NCBI GenBank assembly: GCA_904398645.1
Contig: CAJFPH010000027.1
Span: 1-11,744 of the forward strand
DNA length: 11,744 bases
Direction of reading: 5' to 3'
Source: Allobutyricicoccus pentlandensis
GTDB taxonomy: Bacteria > Bacillota > Clostridia > Oscillospirales > QAMX01
In this document: positions 1 through 6,984 of the stretch, piece after piece
Position numbering within the stretch: the first letter of the stretch is position 1
Layout: each line of letters starts with the position of its first letter
The notes under the pieces: generated by a model
The model's input: only the letters and a program-made list of their open reading frames with translations
What the model was told of the DNA's origin: nothing
Databases searched by the model: none
Made by a program: the position numbers and the translations under genes

Positions 1-1075
1 ACAGCTCCAATTTCATGTCGCCGTCATGTATCCAGCCGATTTTGCGGAAAAATGCGTTAAAAAGTAGTGAAAGTACGGCGGGAAGGATAAAACAGACGAG
101 AAGAATACCAGTCCACATCATAGCGCCGCCCTCCGGCATTGCGCTGATAATACCGAGCGGGCCGACCAGACCACAGGTGCCCATACCGGCAGCAACGCCG
201 GTGCACTCGAGTTGAAAAAGGACGGTGGCCACCGGACCGCAGATTGCGGATGCAAGTGTGGGAGGAAGCCAGATTGCAGGCCGGCGACAGATATTACCCA
301 TTTGAAGCATGGACGTACCGAGACCTTGTGCAACAAGCCCGCTCCATCGATTTTCACGGAAACTGATGACGGCAAAGCCAATCATTTGCGCGCAACATCC
401 CGCTGTTGCGGCACCGCCGGCGAGACCTGTAATGCCTATCATGGCACACAGCGCTGCAGAACTGATCGGGAGCGTGAGTACCATACCAACAACAACAGAA
501 ACGATGATGCCCATGACAAATGGCTGCAACTCCGTCGCGGTATTCACGAAGCTGCCGAGCATATACATCAAATAGGCAATAACCGGACAGGCGAGCTTTG
601 CGATCGCCACACCGGAAAGAATGGTAACAACCGGAGTGACAAGAATGTCGACCTTGGTTGTCTTTGAAACAAGCTTCCCCAGTTCTACAGCAATGATCGC
701 TGCGACGAATGCACCGGCAGGCCCGGCAGTCAGAGAGAGTTCGGCGCCGTCGATCCAGTATGTGGCGCCAAGACCGTTACCGGCATAGCCAACTGCGGCA
801 GCGGAAACCAGAACGAGCGGCGGTGCCTTCAGCGCATAGGCAACCGCGACACCCAGTGCGGCACCCGTTGCTTCTTTGGCGAAGGATGCGGATTCTGTGA
901 GAAATGCCCAGTGCGTCCAGGAACCGAGTGTCTCCAGGATCGTTGCAATTAAGAGCGATGCAAACAGCCCGAGCGCCATATTACCCATCGCGTCAATAAA
1001 ATAGACCTTGGGTGAAAGCGTAATATTTTTGCTGTCCAAAAACTTCCGCAATTTTGATGTGTGTTCCTTGTTCAT
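1..1075 (-). CDS. PTS_EIIC_2 / PfoR-family membrane protein (C-terminal end cut by window edge)
   Basis: The minus-strand frame is open from ATG 1075 to the window edge: 358 codons with no stop. Family members are about 340-360 residues, so only a few residues are probably missing. The start is fixed by an AGGAG ribosome site seven bases upstream. The protein starts MNKEHTSKLRKFLDSKN and soon reaches YFIDAMGNMALGLFASLL, typical of the PTS_EIIC_2 (PfoR-like) family. Several hydrophobic, glycine- and alanine-rich membrane segments follow, with glycine-rich stretches such as GITGLAGGAATAG. Family members are annotated as PTS-type IIC permeases, and the Clostridium perfringens relative PfoR was described as a regulator of perfringolysin O. 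Substrate and true role are unknown. No IIA, IIB or other PTS partner is visible here. It has its own promoter (1150-1178) and lies beyond the terminator of the upstream methyltransferase gene, so it is probably transcribed separately. Family call firm; function not. Confidence 0.85.
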   Translation of the reverse strand, partial: MNKEHTSKLRKFLDSKNITLSPKVYFIDAMGNMALGLFASLLIATILETLGSWTHWAFLTESASFAKEATGAALGVAVAYALKAPPLVLVSAAAVGYAGNGLGATYWIDGAELSLTAGPAGAFVAAIIAVELGKLVSKTTKVDILVTPVVTILSGVAIAKLACPVIAYLMYMLGSFVNTATELQPFVMGIIVSVVVGMVLTLPISSAALCAMIGITGLAGGAATAGCCAQMIGFAVISFRENRWSGLVAQGLGTSMLQMGNICRRPAIWLPPTLASAICGPVATVLFQLECTGVAAGMGTCGLVGPLGIISAMPEGGAMMWTGILLVCFILPAVLSLLFNAFFRKIGWIHDGDMKLEL

Positions 1076-1118
1076 GAATAAGCTCCTCGTTTCTGTATCT
1101 TAATCAAACCAGCGGTTC

Positions 1119-1138
1119 CTGTATGATATGACATACAG
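1119..1138. promoter_or_regulatory. Palindrome in the leader, possible operator
   Basis: CTGTATG (1119-1125) and CATACAG (1132-1138) form a perfect 7-bp inverted repeat around a 6-base spacer. It lies a few bases downstream of the predicted start of the PTS_EIIC_2-family transcript. That place and size fit a dimeric repressor operator better than a terminator: it is AT-rich and has no T tract. A related ATACAGG sequence overlaps the -10 region at 1153-1159. No regulator gene is adjacent, so the binding protein cannot be named. Confidence 0.4.
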
Positions 1139-1149
1139 AGATGATTATA

Positions 1150-1178
1150 ATTATACAGGGATACAATACATAAATCAA
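1150..1178 (-). promoter_or_regulatory. Sigma-A-type promoter of the PTS_EIIC_2-family gene
   Basis: Read on the minus strand, TTGATT (1178-1173) is followed after exactly 17 bases by a perfect TATAAT (1155-1150). Transcription would begin near 1143, giving a leader of roughly 70 bases before ATG 1075. It lies just past the terminator at 1191-1220, which fits an independent transcription unit. Confidence 0.7.
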
Positions 1179-1190
1179 CCGTTTCCGTCC

Positions 1191-1220
1191 AAAAAAGCAG
1201 GCATTTACGCCTGCTTTTTT
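1191..1220. terminator. Rho-independent terminator (bidirectional in appearance)
   Basis: GCAGGC (1197-1202) pairs with GCCTGC (1209-1214) around a six-base loop. It is flanked by six A residues on the left and six T residues on the right, so either strand would give a hairpin followed by U residues. It lies about 20 bases past the stop codon of the RNA methyltransferase gene on the minus strand and before the promoter of the membrane protein gene, so its clear role is to end the methyltransferase transcript. Confidence 0.85.
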
Positions 1221-1241
1221 AAACAATAGAAATTACGCTGG

Positions 1242-2081
1242 TTACTTCATCCCTTTGATTTTGAGGCTCATCTCATAAATGAGTATGGAAGCCGCAACTC
1301 CGACGTTTAGCGAGTCACAGATACCCAGCATGGGAATCATCAACATATGGGGCTCATTTGCGTACCACTCACGGTGAATGCCATACCGTTCGCTGCCCAT
1401 AATGAGCGCGCAACGGCCTTGATAGTTATAATCGTAGTATGCCTTTTCCGCGCGCGTATCGGCCAGATAAATGGAGAAGCCGTGTTCCCGAAGCCAGGCG
1501 GCACAATCTATGCCATCTGTAAACTCTACAATGGGAATACGGAAAGCAGCCCCCATGCTTCCCTTGATTACTTTTGGGTGAGAAAGTCGTGCGCGACGGT
1601 TACAAACAAGTACGGCGTCCACATCCGCACCGTCGCAGGTGCGAATAATGGTACCAATGTTGCCGGGAATCTCAAGCCCGTCGAGCACAACAATGCATGC
1701 ATTTTCTGGGAGGACAAGATCTTCTGGACGGCGTACCGGAAAACGGCAAATCGAGAGAAGTCCATCCGGCTTGTCCCGTTCGCTCAGCCTGTCGAAGGTC
1801 TTTGCAGAGACGACATAGATCTCGTCTACGAAAGCAGAAAACTGCCGGACAAGTGCTTCAGATTCCGGCGTATAGATATATTCTGGACATATCACGAAAG
1901 AAACAACCGGGAGATTTGTCATAAGGGCTTTGTTGTGCGCCCAGATCCCTTCAATCACAAAAAGACGTTCTGGATTGGGCTTGGAATTTGAGATCAAGTT
2001 GCGAACCCGGTTAATAACGCCGTGCTGCAGGCCGACCTCACGGATCTTTGGTTTTAATTCAGAAAAAAGTTCGGGATTCAT
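1242..2081 (-). CDS. SpoU/TrmH-family RNA 2'-O-ribose methyltransferase
   Basis: The 279-residue protein has the SPOUT methyltransferase signature in order. Motif 1 is around residues 141-147 (NIGTIIR) with Asn141 and Arg147. Motif 2 is GSERYG, with Glu231. Motif 3 is at residues 249-260, where IPM is followed by SLNV. Residues 1-115 look like the N-terminal substrate-binding region of the family. Such enzymes transfer a methyl group from S-adenosylmethionine to a ribose 2'-OH in tRNA or rRNA, using a knotted dimer. The target cannot be read from the sequence. Length is normal for the family and it appears intact. The start follows a modest GAGG five bases upstream. It is a single-gene unit with a promoter at 2117-2145 and a terminator at 1191-1220. 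The thiostrepton-resistance enzymes (TsnR) share this fold, but nothing specific points to that function. Confidence 0.9.
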   Translation of the reverse strand: MNPELFSELKPKIREVGLQHGVINRVRNLISNSKPNPERLFVIEGIWAHNKALMTNLPVVSFVICPEYIYTPESEALVRQFSAFVDEIYVVSAKTFDRLSERDKPDGLLSICRFPVRRPEDLVLPENACIVVLDGLEIPGNIGTIIRTCDGADVDAVLVCNRRARLSHPKVIKGSMGAAFRIPIVEFTDGIDCAAWLREHGFSIYLADTRAEKAYYDYNYQGRCALIMGSERYGIHREWYANEPHMLMIPMLGICDSLNVGVAASILIYEMSLKIKGMK

Positions 2082-2116
2082 ATAAACCTCAAAAATAGTT
2101 CTCAGCGATTTCTTTT

Positions 2117-2145
2117 ACTATACCATAATTTTGCTCGCACAGCAA
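2117..2145 (-). promoter_or_regulatory. Sigma-A-type promoter of the RNA methyltransferase gene
   Basis: On the minus strand, TTGCTG (2145-2140) is followed after 17 bases by TATAGT (2122-2117). Transcription would start near 2110, about 30 bases before the ATG at 2081. Spacing is ideal and each hexamer departs from consensus at one or two positions. Confidence 0.6.
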
Positions 2146-2150
2146 GACGG

Positions 2151-2164
2151 CGAAAGCGTTTGCG
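2151..2164. promoter_or_regulatory. Possible cre (CcpA) site
   Basis: CGAAAGCGTTTGCG matches the catabolite-responsive element pattern TGWAARCGYTWNCW at about 12 of 14 positions, including the central CG and flanking A and T runs. It lies between the divergent methyltransferase and sugar-operon promoters. A CcpA site would make sense for a sugar catabolic operon, but it is some 50-75 bases upstream of the candidate plus-strand promoters and both end bases are off consensus. Weak call. Confidence 0.25.
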
Positions 2165-2257
2165 GAAGTGACCGTACATTTTTTTTAAAAAGAATTGTTG
2201 ATTTATTGAGATGGCCTTTCCTTTTCTTCTCTGATTGTGTATAATCAATAATAAGAC

Positions 2258-2286
2258 TTGAAGTTGTGCCGCGAAAACCGTATATT
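2258..2286 (+). promoter_or_regulatory. Candidate promoter of the sugar catabolic operon
   Basis: TTGAAG (2258-2263) and TATATT (2281-2286) are separated by 17 bases, giving a leader of about 95 bases before ATG 2389. A second candidate is a perfect TATAAT at 2240-2245, but its -35 position (TTTCCT, 2217-2222) is poor. The two cannot be told apart from sequence. The AT-rich inverted repeat at 2282-2296 overlaps the first -10. Confidence 0.45.
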
Positions 2287-2388
2287 TCGTAAATATGATT
2301 CTAAAAAATGGGATGATACAGTCTTGCACCATAGTAATTTGAAGCAGACCATTGGCAATACAAAATCATCGAAGGAGGGAGTGGCGAT

Positions 2389-3231
2389 ATGAATGCGTTT
2401 AAACTTTGTGCGTTTGCAGACGAGGCTGATTCACAGCTGGATGGCCAGATCAGGGCTCTGACGGAAAATGGAATCTCCTATATTGAACTGCGTGGGCTTG
2501 ACTCAGGGCCGGCGGTCGCGCTTTCTGACCGTGGAGCGCGAGAAGTCAAAAAACGTTTGGACGATGCAGGAATTTCCGTCTGGTCAATGGGGTCTCCGAT
2601 TGGAAAAATCGGTGTGATGGATCCGTTTGCGCCGCATGTCGAGCAGTTTCGCAGGACGCTGGAGATTGGAGAAATTCTTGGTGCAAAATGCATACGCATG
2701 TTTAGCTTTTATATGCCGAAGGATGATCCAAACCGCGCGCGTTATCGCGATGAGGTAATGTCTCGCCTGCTGCAATTGGCCGAAGAATCGAAGGACAGCG
2801 GGCTATTGCTGTGCCACGAGAATGAAAAGGGAATTTACGGTGAGCGGGCGCCTGAATGTCTGGATATCATGCAGTCTGTACCGGGTATGCGTGCGGTATT
2901 TGACCCTGCAAATTTTATTCAGTCGGACCAGGAAACGCTTACTGCATGGGAGATGCTGGCGCCTTATGTCGCGTACATGCATATCAAAGACGCGCTTCCG
3001 GATGGCAAGGTCGTCGCCCCTGGCAAGGGCGTTGGACATTTGGCGGAAATTATTGCAAAGTTCGGAGACCAGGGTGGCAGGGTACTCTCCATTGAACCAC
3101 ATCTCGCCATTTTTGCAGGGCTTTCTCAGCTTGAGCGAGAGCAGCGCAGCATCAAAGAGGATATTTATCCGTCAAAGCGTGCGGCATTTGATGTTGCGGT
3201 GAGAGCATTGAAGTCAATTTTAGAGGCCTGA
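2389..3231 (+). CDS. Sugar phosphate isomerase/epimerase-like TIM-barrel protein (first of two)
   Basis: The 280-residue protein belongs to the xylose isomerase-like / AP endonuclease 2 TIM-barrel superfamily (AP_endonuc_2 domain over nearly the whole length). Likely metal-ligand strands are visible: HEN at 143-145 (Glu144), FDPANF at 171-176 (Asp172), MHIKD at 197-201 (His198) and IEPH at 235-238 (Glu236). The order E, D, H, E is usual for a divalent metal site used in ketose/aldose isomerisation or epimerisation. It has no signal peptide, so it is cytoplasmic. GGAGGGAG ahead of ATG 2389 is a strong ribosome site. It is the first gene of an operon with a second family member, a Gfo/Idh/MocA oxidoreductase and a GH29 glycosidase, so it probably acts on a sugar or sugar acid produced from the liberated monosaccharide. 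Exact substrate unknown. The family also contains inosose dehydratases and other lyases. Confidence 0.85.
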   Translation: MNAFKLCAFADEADSQLDGQIRALTENGISYIELRGLDSGPAVALSDRGAREVKKRLDDAGISVWSMGSPIGKIGVMDPFAPHVEQFRRTLEIGEILGAKCIRMFSFYMPKDDPNRARYRDEVMSRLLQLAEESKDSGLLLCHENEKGIYGERAPECLDIMQSVPGMRAVFDPANFIQSDQETLTAWEMLAPYVAYMHIKDALPDGKVVAPGKGVGHLAEIIAKFGDQGGRVLSIEPHLAIFAGLSQLEREQRSIKEDIYPSKRAAFDVAVRALKSILEA

Positions 3232-3250
3232 CGAGAAGGGATGTGATGGC

Positions 3251-4027
3251 ATGCAGTTGGGCGCACAGTTATATACGGTTCGAGAGTTTACAAAAACGTT
3301 GAGCGGCTTTTCGGAGACGCTGAAAAAGGTTGCCGACATTGGTTACCGGACGGTGCAGGTATCTGGCACCTGTGCGTTTGAGGCGGAGTGGCTGGCAGAG
3401 CAATTGAAAAAAAACGGATTGTCCTGCGTGATTACACACACTCCGCCGCAGCGAATCCTGGCCGAGACCGACGCCGTCATCCGTGAGCATCAGACGTTTG
3501 GCTGCCGGTATATTGGCGTGGGCATGGCACCGGGCGGAATGGAACGGGGCGACTGGTATGACGCGTTTGTACAGGATTTTAAGGCCGTAGCACAGAAAAT
3601 TGCCGCAGCTGATAAATTGCTGATGTATCATAATCATAATATTGAGTTTGCGCGTACAGGGCACGGACGCGAAATAATACTGGACCGGATGATTGACGAT
3701 TTCGCGCCGGAGGAACTGGGCATTACTCTGGACACCTATTGGGTACAGGCAGGCGGCGGCGATCCGGTCTGGTGGCTGCGAAAATTACGTGGACGTGTAC
3801 CGTGCGTTCATCTGAAGGATATGACGTTTGTCCCCGGAGAGGGCCTTGGCGGTATCCGCATGGCGCCGGTTTACGAGGGGAACATGAATTTTGACGCAAT
3901 ACTTTCTGCGGCGGAAGATGCCGGGACGGCATACCTGCTTGTAGAGCAGGATGATTGCTATGGCGAAGATCCGTTTACTTGTTTGGCGAGGAGTTTTGAA
4001 AATTTAAGGGCCGTAGGCCTGACATAA
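3251..4027 (+). CDS. Sugar phosphate isomerase/epimerase-like TIM-barrel protein (second of two)
   Basis: The 258-residue protein is of the same TIM-barrel superfamily as the preceding gene, but clearly a different subgroup. It opens MQLGAQLYTVREF, a start typical of many sugar phosphate isomerase/epimerases. The metal-site strands are YHNHNIEF at 126-133 (Glu132 and the histidines), ITLDTYW at 158-164 (Asp161), HLKDM at 187-191 (His187) and VEQDD at 231-235 (Glu232). It is complete and lacks a signal peptide. The gene begins 19 bases after the previous stop. The ATGs at 3241 and 3246 are out of frame, so 3251 is the only sensible start, with AAGG further upstream as a weak ribosome site. Translation may depend partly on coupling to the upstream gene. 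Substrate unknown; the pairing of two family members with an oxidoreductase suggests successive oxidation and isomerisation or epimerisation steps. Confidence 0.85.
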   Translation: MQLGAQLYTVREFTKTLSGFSETLKKVADIGYRTVQVSGTCAFEAEWLAEQLKKNGLSCVITHTPPQRILAETDAVIREHQTFGCRYIGVGMAPGGMERGDWYDAFVQDFKAVAQKIAAADKLLMYHNHNIEFARTGHGREIILDRMIDDFAPEELGITLDTYWVQAGGGDPVWWLRKLRGRVPCVHLKDMTFVPGEGLGGIRMAPVYEGNMNFDAILSAAEDAGTAYLLVEQDDCYGEDPFTCLARSFENLRAVGLT

Positions 4028-4044
4028 AGGAGGAGGAAGCAAAC

Positions 4045-5214
4045 GTGGACAAGGTAAGAATTGGCATAATCGGAATAGGCAATATGGGCTCGGGACATTG
4101 CAAAAACATTTTGGAGGGCAAGTGCCCGGAAATTACGCTGACGGCTGTAGCGGACATTGCGCCGGAACGCCGCGCGTTTGCAAAACAGCAGTATCCGGAA
4201 AGTGTTACGGTGTTTGACGATGCCATACAGATGCTGGACAGCGGACTGATTGACGCGGTGATTGTGGCCACGCCGCACTACTTCCATCCAAAATACGTAA
4301 TGGAGGCGCTTGCACGCGGCATTCATGCCATGAGCGAAAAACCTGCCGGTGTGTATACGAAACAGGTTCGTGAGATGAATGAAGCGGCTGCGAAGTCAAA
4401 TGCCATTTTTGCCATGATGTTTAATCAGCGCACCGACCATATTTATCGTAAAATGCGCGAAATTGTTCAATCTGGTGAGTTAGGCGCGATACGCCGCACG
4501 AGTCTGATTATCACAAACTGGTATCGTCCGCAGGCGTACTATGATTCCGGCGCCTGGCGTGCTACCTGGGCCGGTGAGGGAGGCGGTGTACTTTTGAACC
4601 AGTGTCCGCACAACCTCGACTATTGGCAGTGGATCTGCGGAATGCCGTCGCGCGTGGAGGCGCACATGTCTTTCGGAAAATGGCATGATATTGAGGTGGA
4701 GGACGACGTGACGGCTTATGTCGAATACCCAAATGGTGCGACTGGTACGTTCGTCACGACAACGGGAGACTGTGCTGGTACGAACCGTTTTGAAATTAAT
4801 TTTGACCAGGGAAAACTCGTGAGCGAAAACGGTAAACTTTATATGTGGAAGGCCGAGTGCAGCGAGCAGGAGTGGTCAAAAAAGAATACGGTTCCGTTTG
4901 GCGCGCCAAAGCTTACCTGTACCGAAGTGCAGACGGACGGTAAGAGCGAGCAGCATGTCGGCGTTTTGAACGCTTTTGCGGGTGCGATCCTGCGGGGCGA
5001 ACCGCTTGTGGCTCGAGGCGAGGAGGGCATCAATGGTTTGACGCTGTCAAATGCCATGCATCTCTCTGCGTGGCTGGGCCGTACGGTGGAAATTCCATTA
5101 GATGAAGATCTTTATTATGAGGAATTAAAAAAACGTATTGCCGTTTCCCGCCACAAGGAAATGGCGGCGCCGTCAGTTGTTGCGGATCTTGACGATACTT
5201 ATAATACGAAATAG
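4045..5214 (+). CDS. Gfo/Idh/MocA-family NAD(P)-dependent oxidoreductase (GTG start)
   Basis: The 389-residue protein has an N-terminal Rossmann domain with the nucleotide-binding loop GIGNMG at 10-15. The family EKP motif is at 98-100 (Lys99, catalytic in relatives). The C-terminal substrate domain has the GGG turn at 179-181 followed by PHNLD, with His189 and Asp192 at the usual catalytic positions. Relatives oxidise or reduce sugars, inositols and sugar acids with NAD(P). The start is GTG 4045, chosen because AAAGGAGGAGG lies directly before it and the Rossmann beta strand begins at residue 4. It starts 17 bases after the stop of the second isomerase, so it is in the same operon. The GH29 gene follows after 65 bases. 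The likely role is oxidation of the sugar released by that glycosidase or of an isomer of it; the specific substrate cannot be stated. Confidence 0.9.
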   Translation: MDKVRIGIIGIGNMGSGHCKNILEGKCPEITLTAVADIAPERRAFAKQQYPESVTVFDDAIQMLDSGLIDAVIVATPHYFHPKYVMEALARGIHAMSEKPAGVYTKQVREMNEAAAKSNAIFAMMFNQRTDHIYRKMREIVQSGELGAIRRTSLIITNWYRPQAYYDSGAWRATWAGEGGGVLLNQCPHNLDYWQWICGMPSRVEAHMSFGKWHDIEVEDDVTAYVEYPNGATGTFVTTTGDCAGTNRFEINFDQGKLVSENGKLYMWKAECSEQEWSKKNTVPFGAPKLTCTEVQTDGKSEQHVGVLNAFAGAILRGEPLVARGEEGINGLTLSNAMHLSAWLGRTVEIPLDEDLYYEELKKRIAVSRHKEMAAPSVVADLDDTYNTK

Positions 5215-5279
5215 GAATGAGGTTTGGCAGTTTAAGAGACCATAGATGGTAATATGGACAAAAAGAAGGGAGCGCTTTT

Positions 5280-6746
5280 ATGGGAAACATATTTCAACCA
5301 ACTTTTTCCTCTCTCTATGAGTACGAGTGTCCGAAATGGTTCCGAGATGCCAAGTTCGGAATTTGGAGCCATTGGGGACCGCAGAGCGTCCCGATGTATG
5401 GGGACTGGTATGCGCGGAATATGTATATTGAGGGTTCGCCGCAGTATCTGTATCATTTGCGCCATTACGGACACCCTTCAAAGTTTGGCTATAAGGATCT
5501 CGTCAAGCTTTGGAAGGCGGAGAATTTTGATCCGGACGCCCTGATGGAGTTATATTACAAGTCCGGCGCACGGTATTTTATGGGCCAGGCCATGCATCAC
5601 GATCATTTCTTCAATTATCCTTCGCGCTATAATCGCTTTAATGCGGTGGAGATGGGCCCAATGCGTGATATCTGTGGGGACTGGCAGCGCGCAGCACAAA
5701 AGTATAATTTGCCGTTTGGTCTATCAGAGCATTTGGGCGCCTCTTTTTCCTGGTGGCGTGTGAATAAGCTGTCAGATCAGAGCGGCCCTTACGCCGGGGT
5801 GCCTTATGATGGAAACGACCCGGCTTATCAGGATTATTATTTTGATAACGCTAAGCATCTGGAGGACGGCAAAACAAGCATTGAACCCTGGTACACCTCG
5901 GATGAGCGCTTCCAGCAGTATTGGCTGGACTGCATCCGCGAGGTTGTAGATCTCTACCATCCTGACTTGCTGTATTCCGATGGCGGTATCCCGTTTGCCA
6001 TATCCGACTTCTTCGCACCGGGCTCTGCCGCGACTCCTGCGGACCCGGCTTATCAGAAGGGCCTTGAGCTGATCGCTTATTACTACAATGATTCTATTGC
6101 ACAACATGGAAAGCAGGATTGCGTATACCTTCAGAAGGATCCGAGGCCGGAAATTTATAAAGTTGGTACGCTGGACGTTGAAAAGTCTCAGCTTCCGGGG
6201 ATCAGCGCGGAGGCATGGCATACGGATACTTGCATAGGAAATTGGTTTTATGACGTACGCCAACCGTATAAGTCGCCTCTTTTCATTTTGGAAACGCTGG
6301 TCGATATCGTTTCGAAAAACGGAAATATGCTTTTAAATATTCTTCAGCGCCCGGATGGAACCATCGATGACGAGGCATGTTTTATCCTGCGGGAGCTGGG
6401 CGATTGGTTCCACATTTGTGGAGAGGGAATTTATGGAACTCGTCCGTGGAAAGTGTTCGGCGAGGGTGAAACGCGTGCCGTGATTAAGAAGTTGACAGAG
6501 GAGCAGACTACGTGGAGTCAGTCTGACTATCGCTTTACGAAAAAGGACAGCAATGTTTATGCTTTTCTGATGCACGCGCCGGAGTCCCGACGTGCGGTAC
6601 TCCGTTCGTTTGACGAGCGAGTCAAGGCTGTCGAGCTGCTGGGATTTGGAAAAGTTGACTTTGAACAGCCATTTGGAATTTTAAATGTCCGCTTACCAGA
6701 AGAACTGCCAACACATTTGATTAATTGTCTGAAAATTACGATATGA
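5280..6746 (+). CDS. GH29 glycoside hydrolase, alpha-L-fucosidase family, cytoplasmic
   Basis: The 488-residue protein has the GH29 catalytic barrel. WFRDAKFGIWSHWGPQSVP is at 20-38, with His31 in the substrate pocket. HHDHF is at 106-110. Asp234 in YSDGG (232-236) is at the position of the catalytic nucleophile, which usually sits in a WxDG context. SEHLGASFSWW is also typical of the family. There is no signal peptide, so hydrolysis would take place in the cytoplasm on imported oligosaccharides. GAAGGGAG lies eight bases before ATG 5280. The family removes alpha-L-fucose with retention of configuration. Two positions depart from the common pattern: HHDGF followed by LW is here HHDHF followed by FNY, so the preferred glycoside may not be a simple fucoside. 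It is the last gene before the terminator at 6781-6814. Family call firm, specificity inferred. Confidence 0.88.
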   Translation: MGNIFQPTFSSLYEYECPKWFRDAKFGIWSHWGPQSVPMYGDWYARNMYIEGSPQYLYHLRHYGHPSKFGYKDLVKLWKAENFDPDALMELYYKSGARYFMGQAMHHDHFFNYPSRYNRFNAVEMGPMRDICGDWQRAAQKYNLPFGLSEHLGASFSWWRVNKLSDQSGPYAGVPYDGNDPAYQDYYFDNAKHLEDGKTSIEPWYTSDERFQQYWLDCIREVVDLYHPDLLYSDGGIPFAISDFFAPGSAATPADPAYQKGLELIAYYYNDSIAQHGKQDCVYLQKDPRPEIYKVGTLDVEKSQLPGISAEAWHTDTCIGNWFYDVRQPYKSPLFILETLVDIVSKNGNMLLNILQRPDGTIDDEACFILRELGDWFHICGEGIYGTRPWKVFGEGETRAVIKKLTEEQTTWSQSDYRFTKKDSNVYAFLMHAPESRRAVLRSFDERVKAVELLGFGKVDFEQPFGILNVRLPEELPTHLINCLKITI

Positions 6747-6780
6747 TTGTAAGCCCTCATACAAAGTAATTCGTATGATA

Positions 6781-6816
6781 GAACAGCCATGCGGCCGCAT
6801 GGCTGTTCTTATTTTT
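6781..6816 (+). terminator. Rho-independent terminator of the sugar operon
   Basis: GAACAGCCATGC (6781-6792) and GCATGGCTGTTC (6797-6808) are perfect complements around a GGCC loop, so the whole 28 bases are palindromic. TTATTTTT follows directly. It lies 34 bases past the GH29 stop and before the promoter of vanR. It should insulate the two operons. Confidence 0.88.
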
Positions 6817-6846
6817 CGTAAGCGCTGGAGTATATATCACTGTACC

Positions 6847-6875
6847 TTGAGTTTGTAAAAAAGTCGAAGTATAAT
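6847..6875 (+). promoter_or_regulatory. Promoter of the vanRS genes
   Basis: TTGAGT (6847-6852) and a perfect TATAAT (6870-6875) stand 17 bases apart, giving a leader of about 100 bases to vanR. Because the hexamers are near consensus, basal constitutive expression of the sensor-regulator pair is expected. Confidence 0.65.
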
Positions 6876-6928
6876 GAGTACAAGTCACATCTGTTCCAGC
6901 TTGTTTTTAGAAACCGGAGGTGCTGATT

Positions 6929-6959
6929 TTGACAGGAGCTTAACGAATTGTGATAGAAT
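6929..6959 (+). promoter_or_regulatory. Second candidate vanR promoter, extended -10 type
   Basis: A perfect TTGACA (6929-6934) is followed 19 bases later by TAGAAT (6954-6959), which is preceded by TGA to give an extended -10 element. The spacer is two bases longer than ideal. Such a spacing defect is often seen where an activator is needed, so this could be the induced promoter, next to the stronger one at 6847-6875. Confidence 0.35.
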
Positions 6960-6984
6960 TATAGAATGAATCAGGGGTGGTCGG

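Larger units (their letters stand above)
2082..2388. other. Divergent intergenic region between methyltransferase gene and sugar operon
   Basis: This 307-base gap holds the promoter of the minus-strand methyltransferase (2117-2145), candidate promoters for the plus-strand sugar operon (2217-2245 and 2258-2286), and a cre-like sequence at 2151-2164. A small AT-rich inverted repeat, ATATTT (2282-2287) and AAATAT (2291-2296) around CGT, overlaps the second -10 region and could be an operator. The one minus-strand reading frame here (2102-2332) has no credible protein character and overlaps these sites. No RNA gene or riboswitch was recognised. Confidence 0.55.

Noticed and set aside
15..900. Plus-strand reading frames at 15-215, 212-667, 309-575 and 709-900
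   Set aside because: They lie opposite the continuous PTS_EIIC_2-family frame, have no ribosome sites or protein-like composition, and are shadows of it.
1347..1991. 214-codon plus-strand frame opposite the methyltransferase gene
   Set aside because: The minus strand encodes all SPOUT motifs in one frame; this frame has no recognisable family and no ribosome site.
1242..2081. Thiostrepton-resistance methyltransferase (TsnR) for the SpoU-family protein
   Set aside because: The shared SPOUT motifs do not define the target, and no thiopeptide genes are nearby; the general family call is safer.
2102..2332. 76-codon minus-strand frame in the divergent intergenic region
   Set aside because: It overlaps the methyltransferase promoter and the sugar-operon promoters, is very basic and shows no family features.
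6757..6778. TCATAC/GTATGA inverted repeat between the GH29 stop and its terminator
   Set aside because: Six-bp AT-rich arms with a 10-base loop make a weak hairpin next to a much stronger terminator; no function supported.
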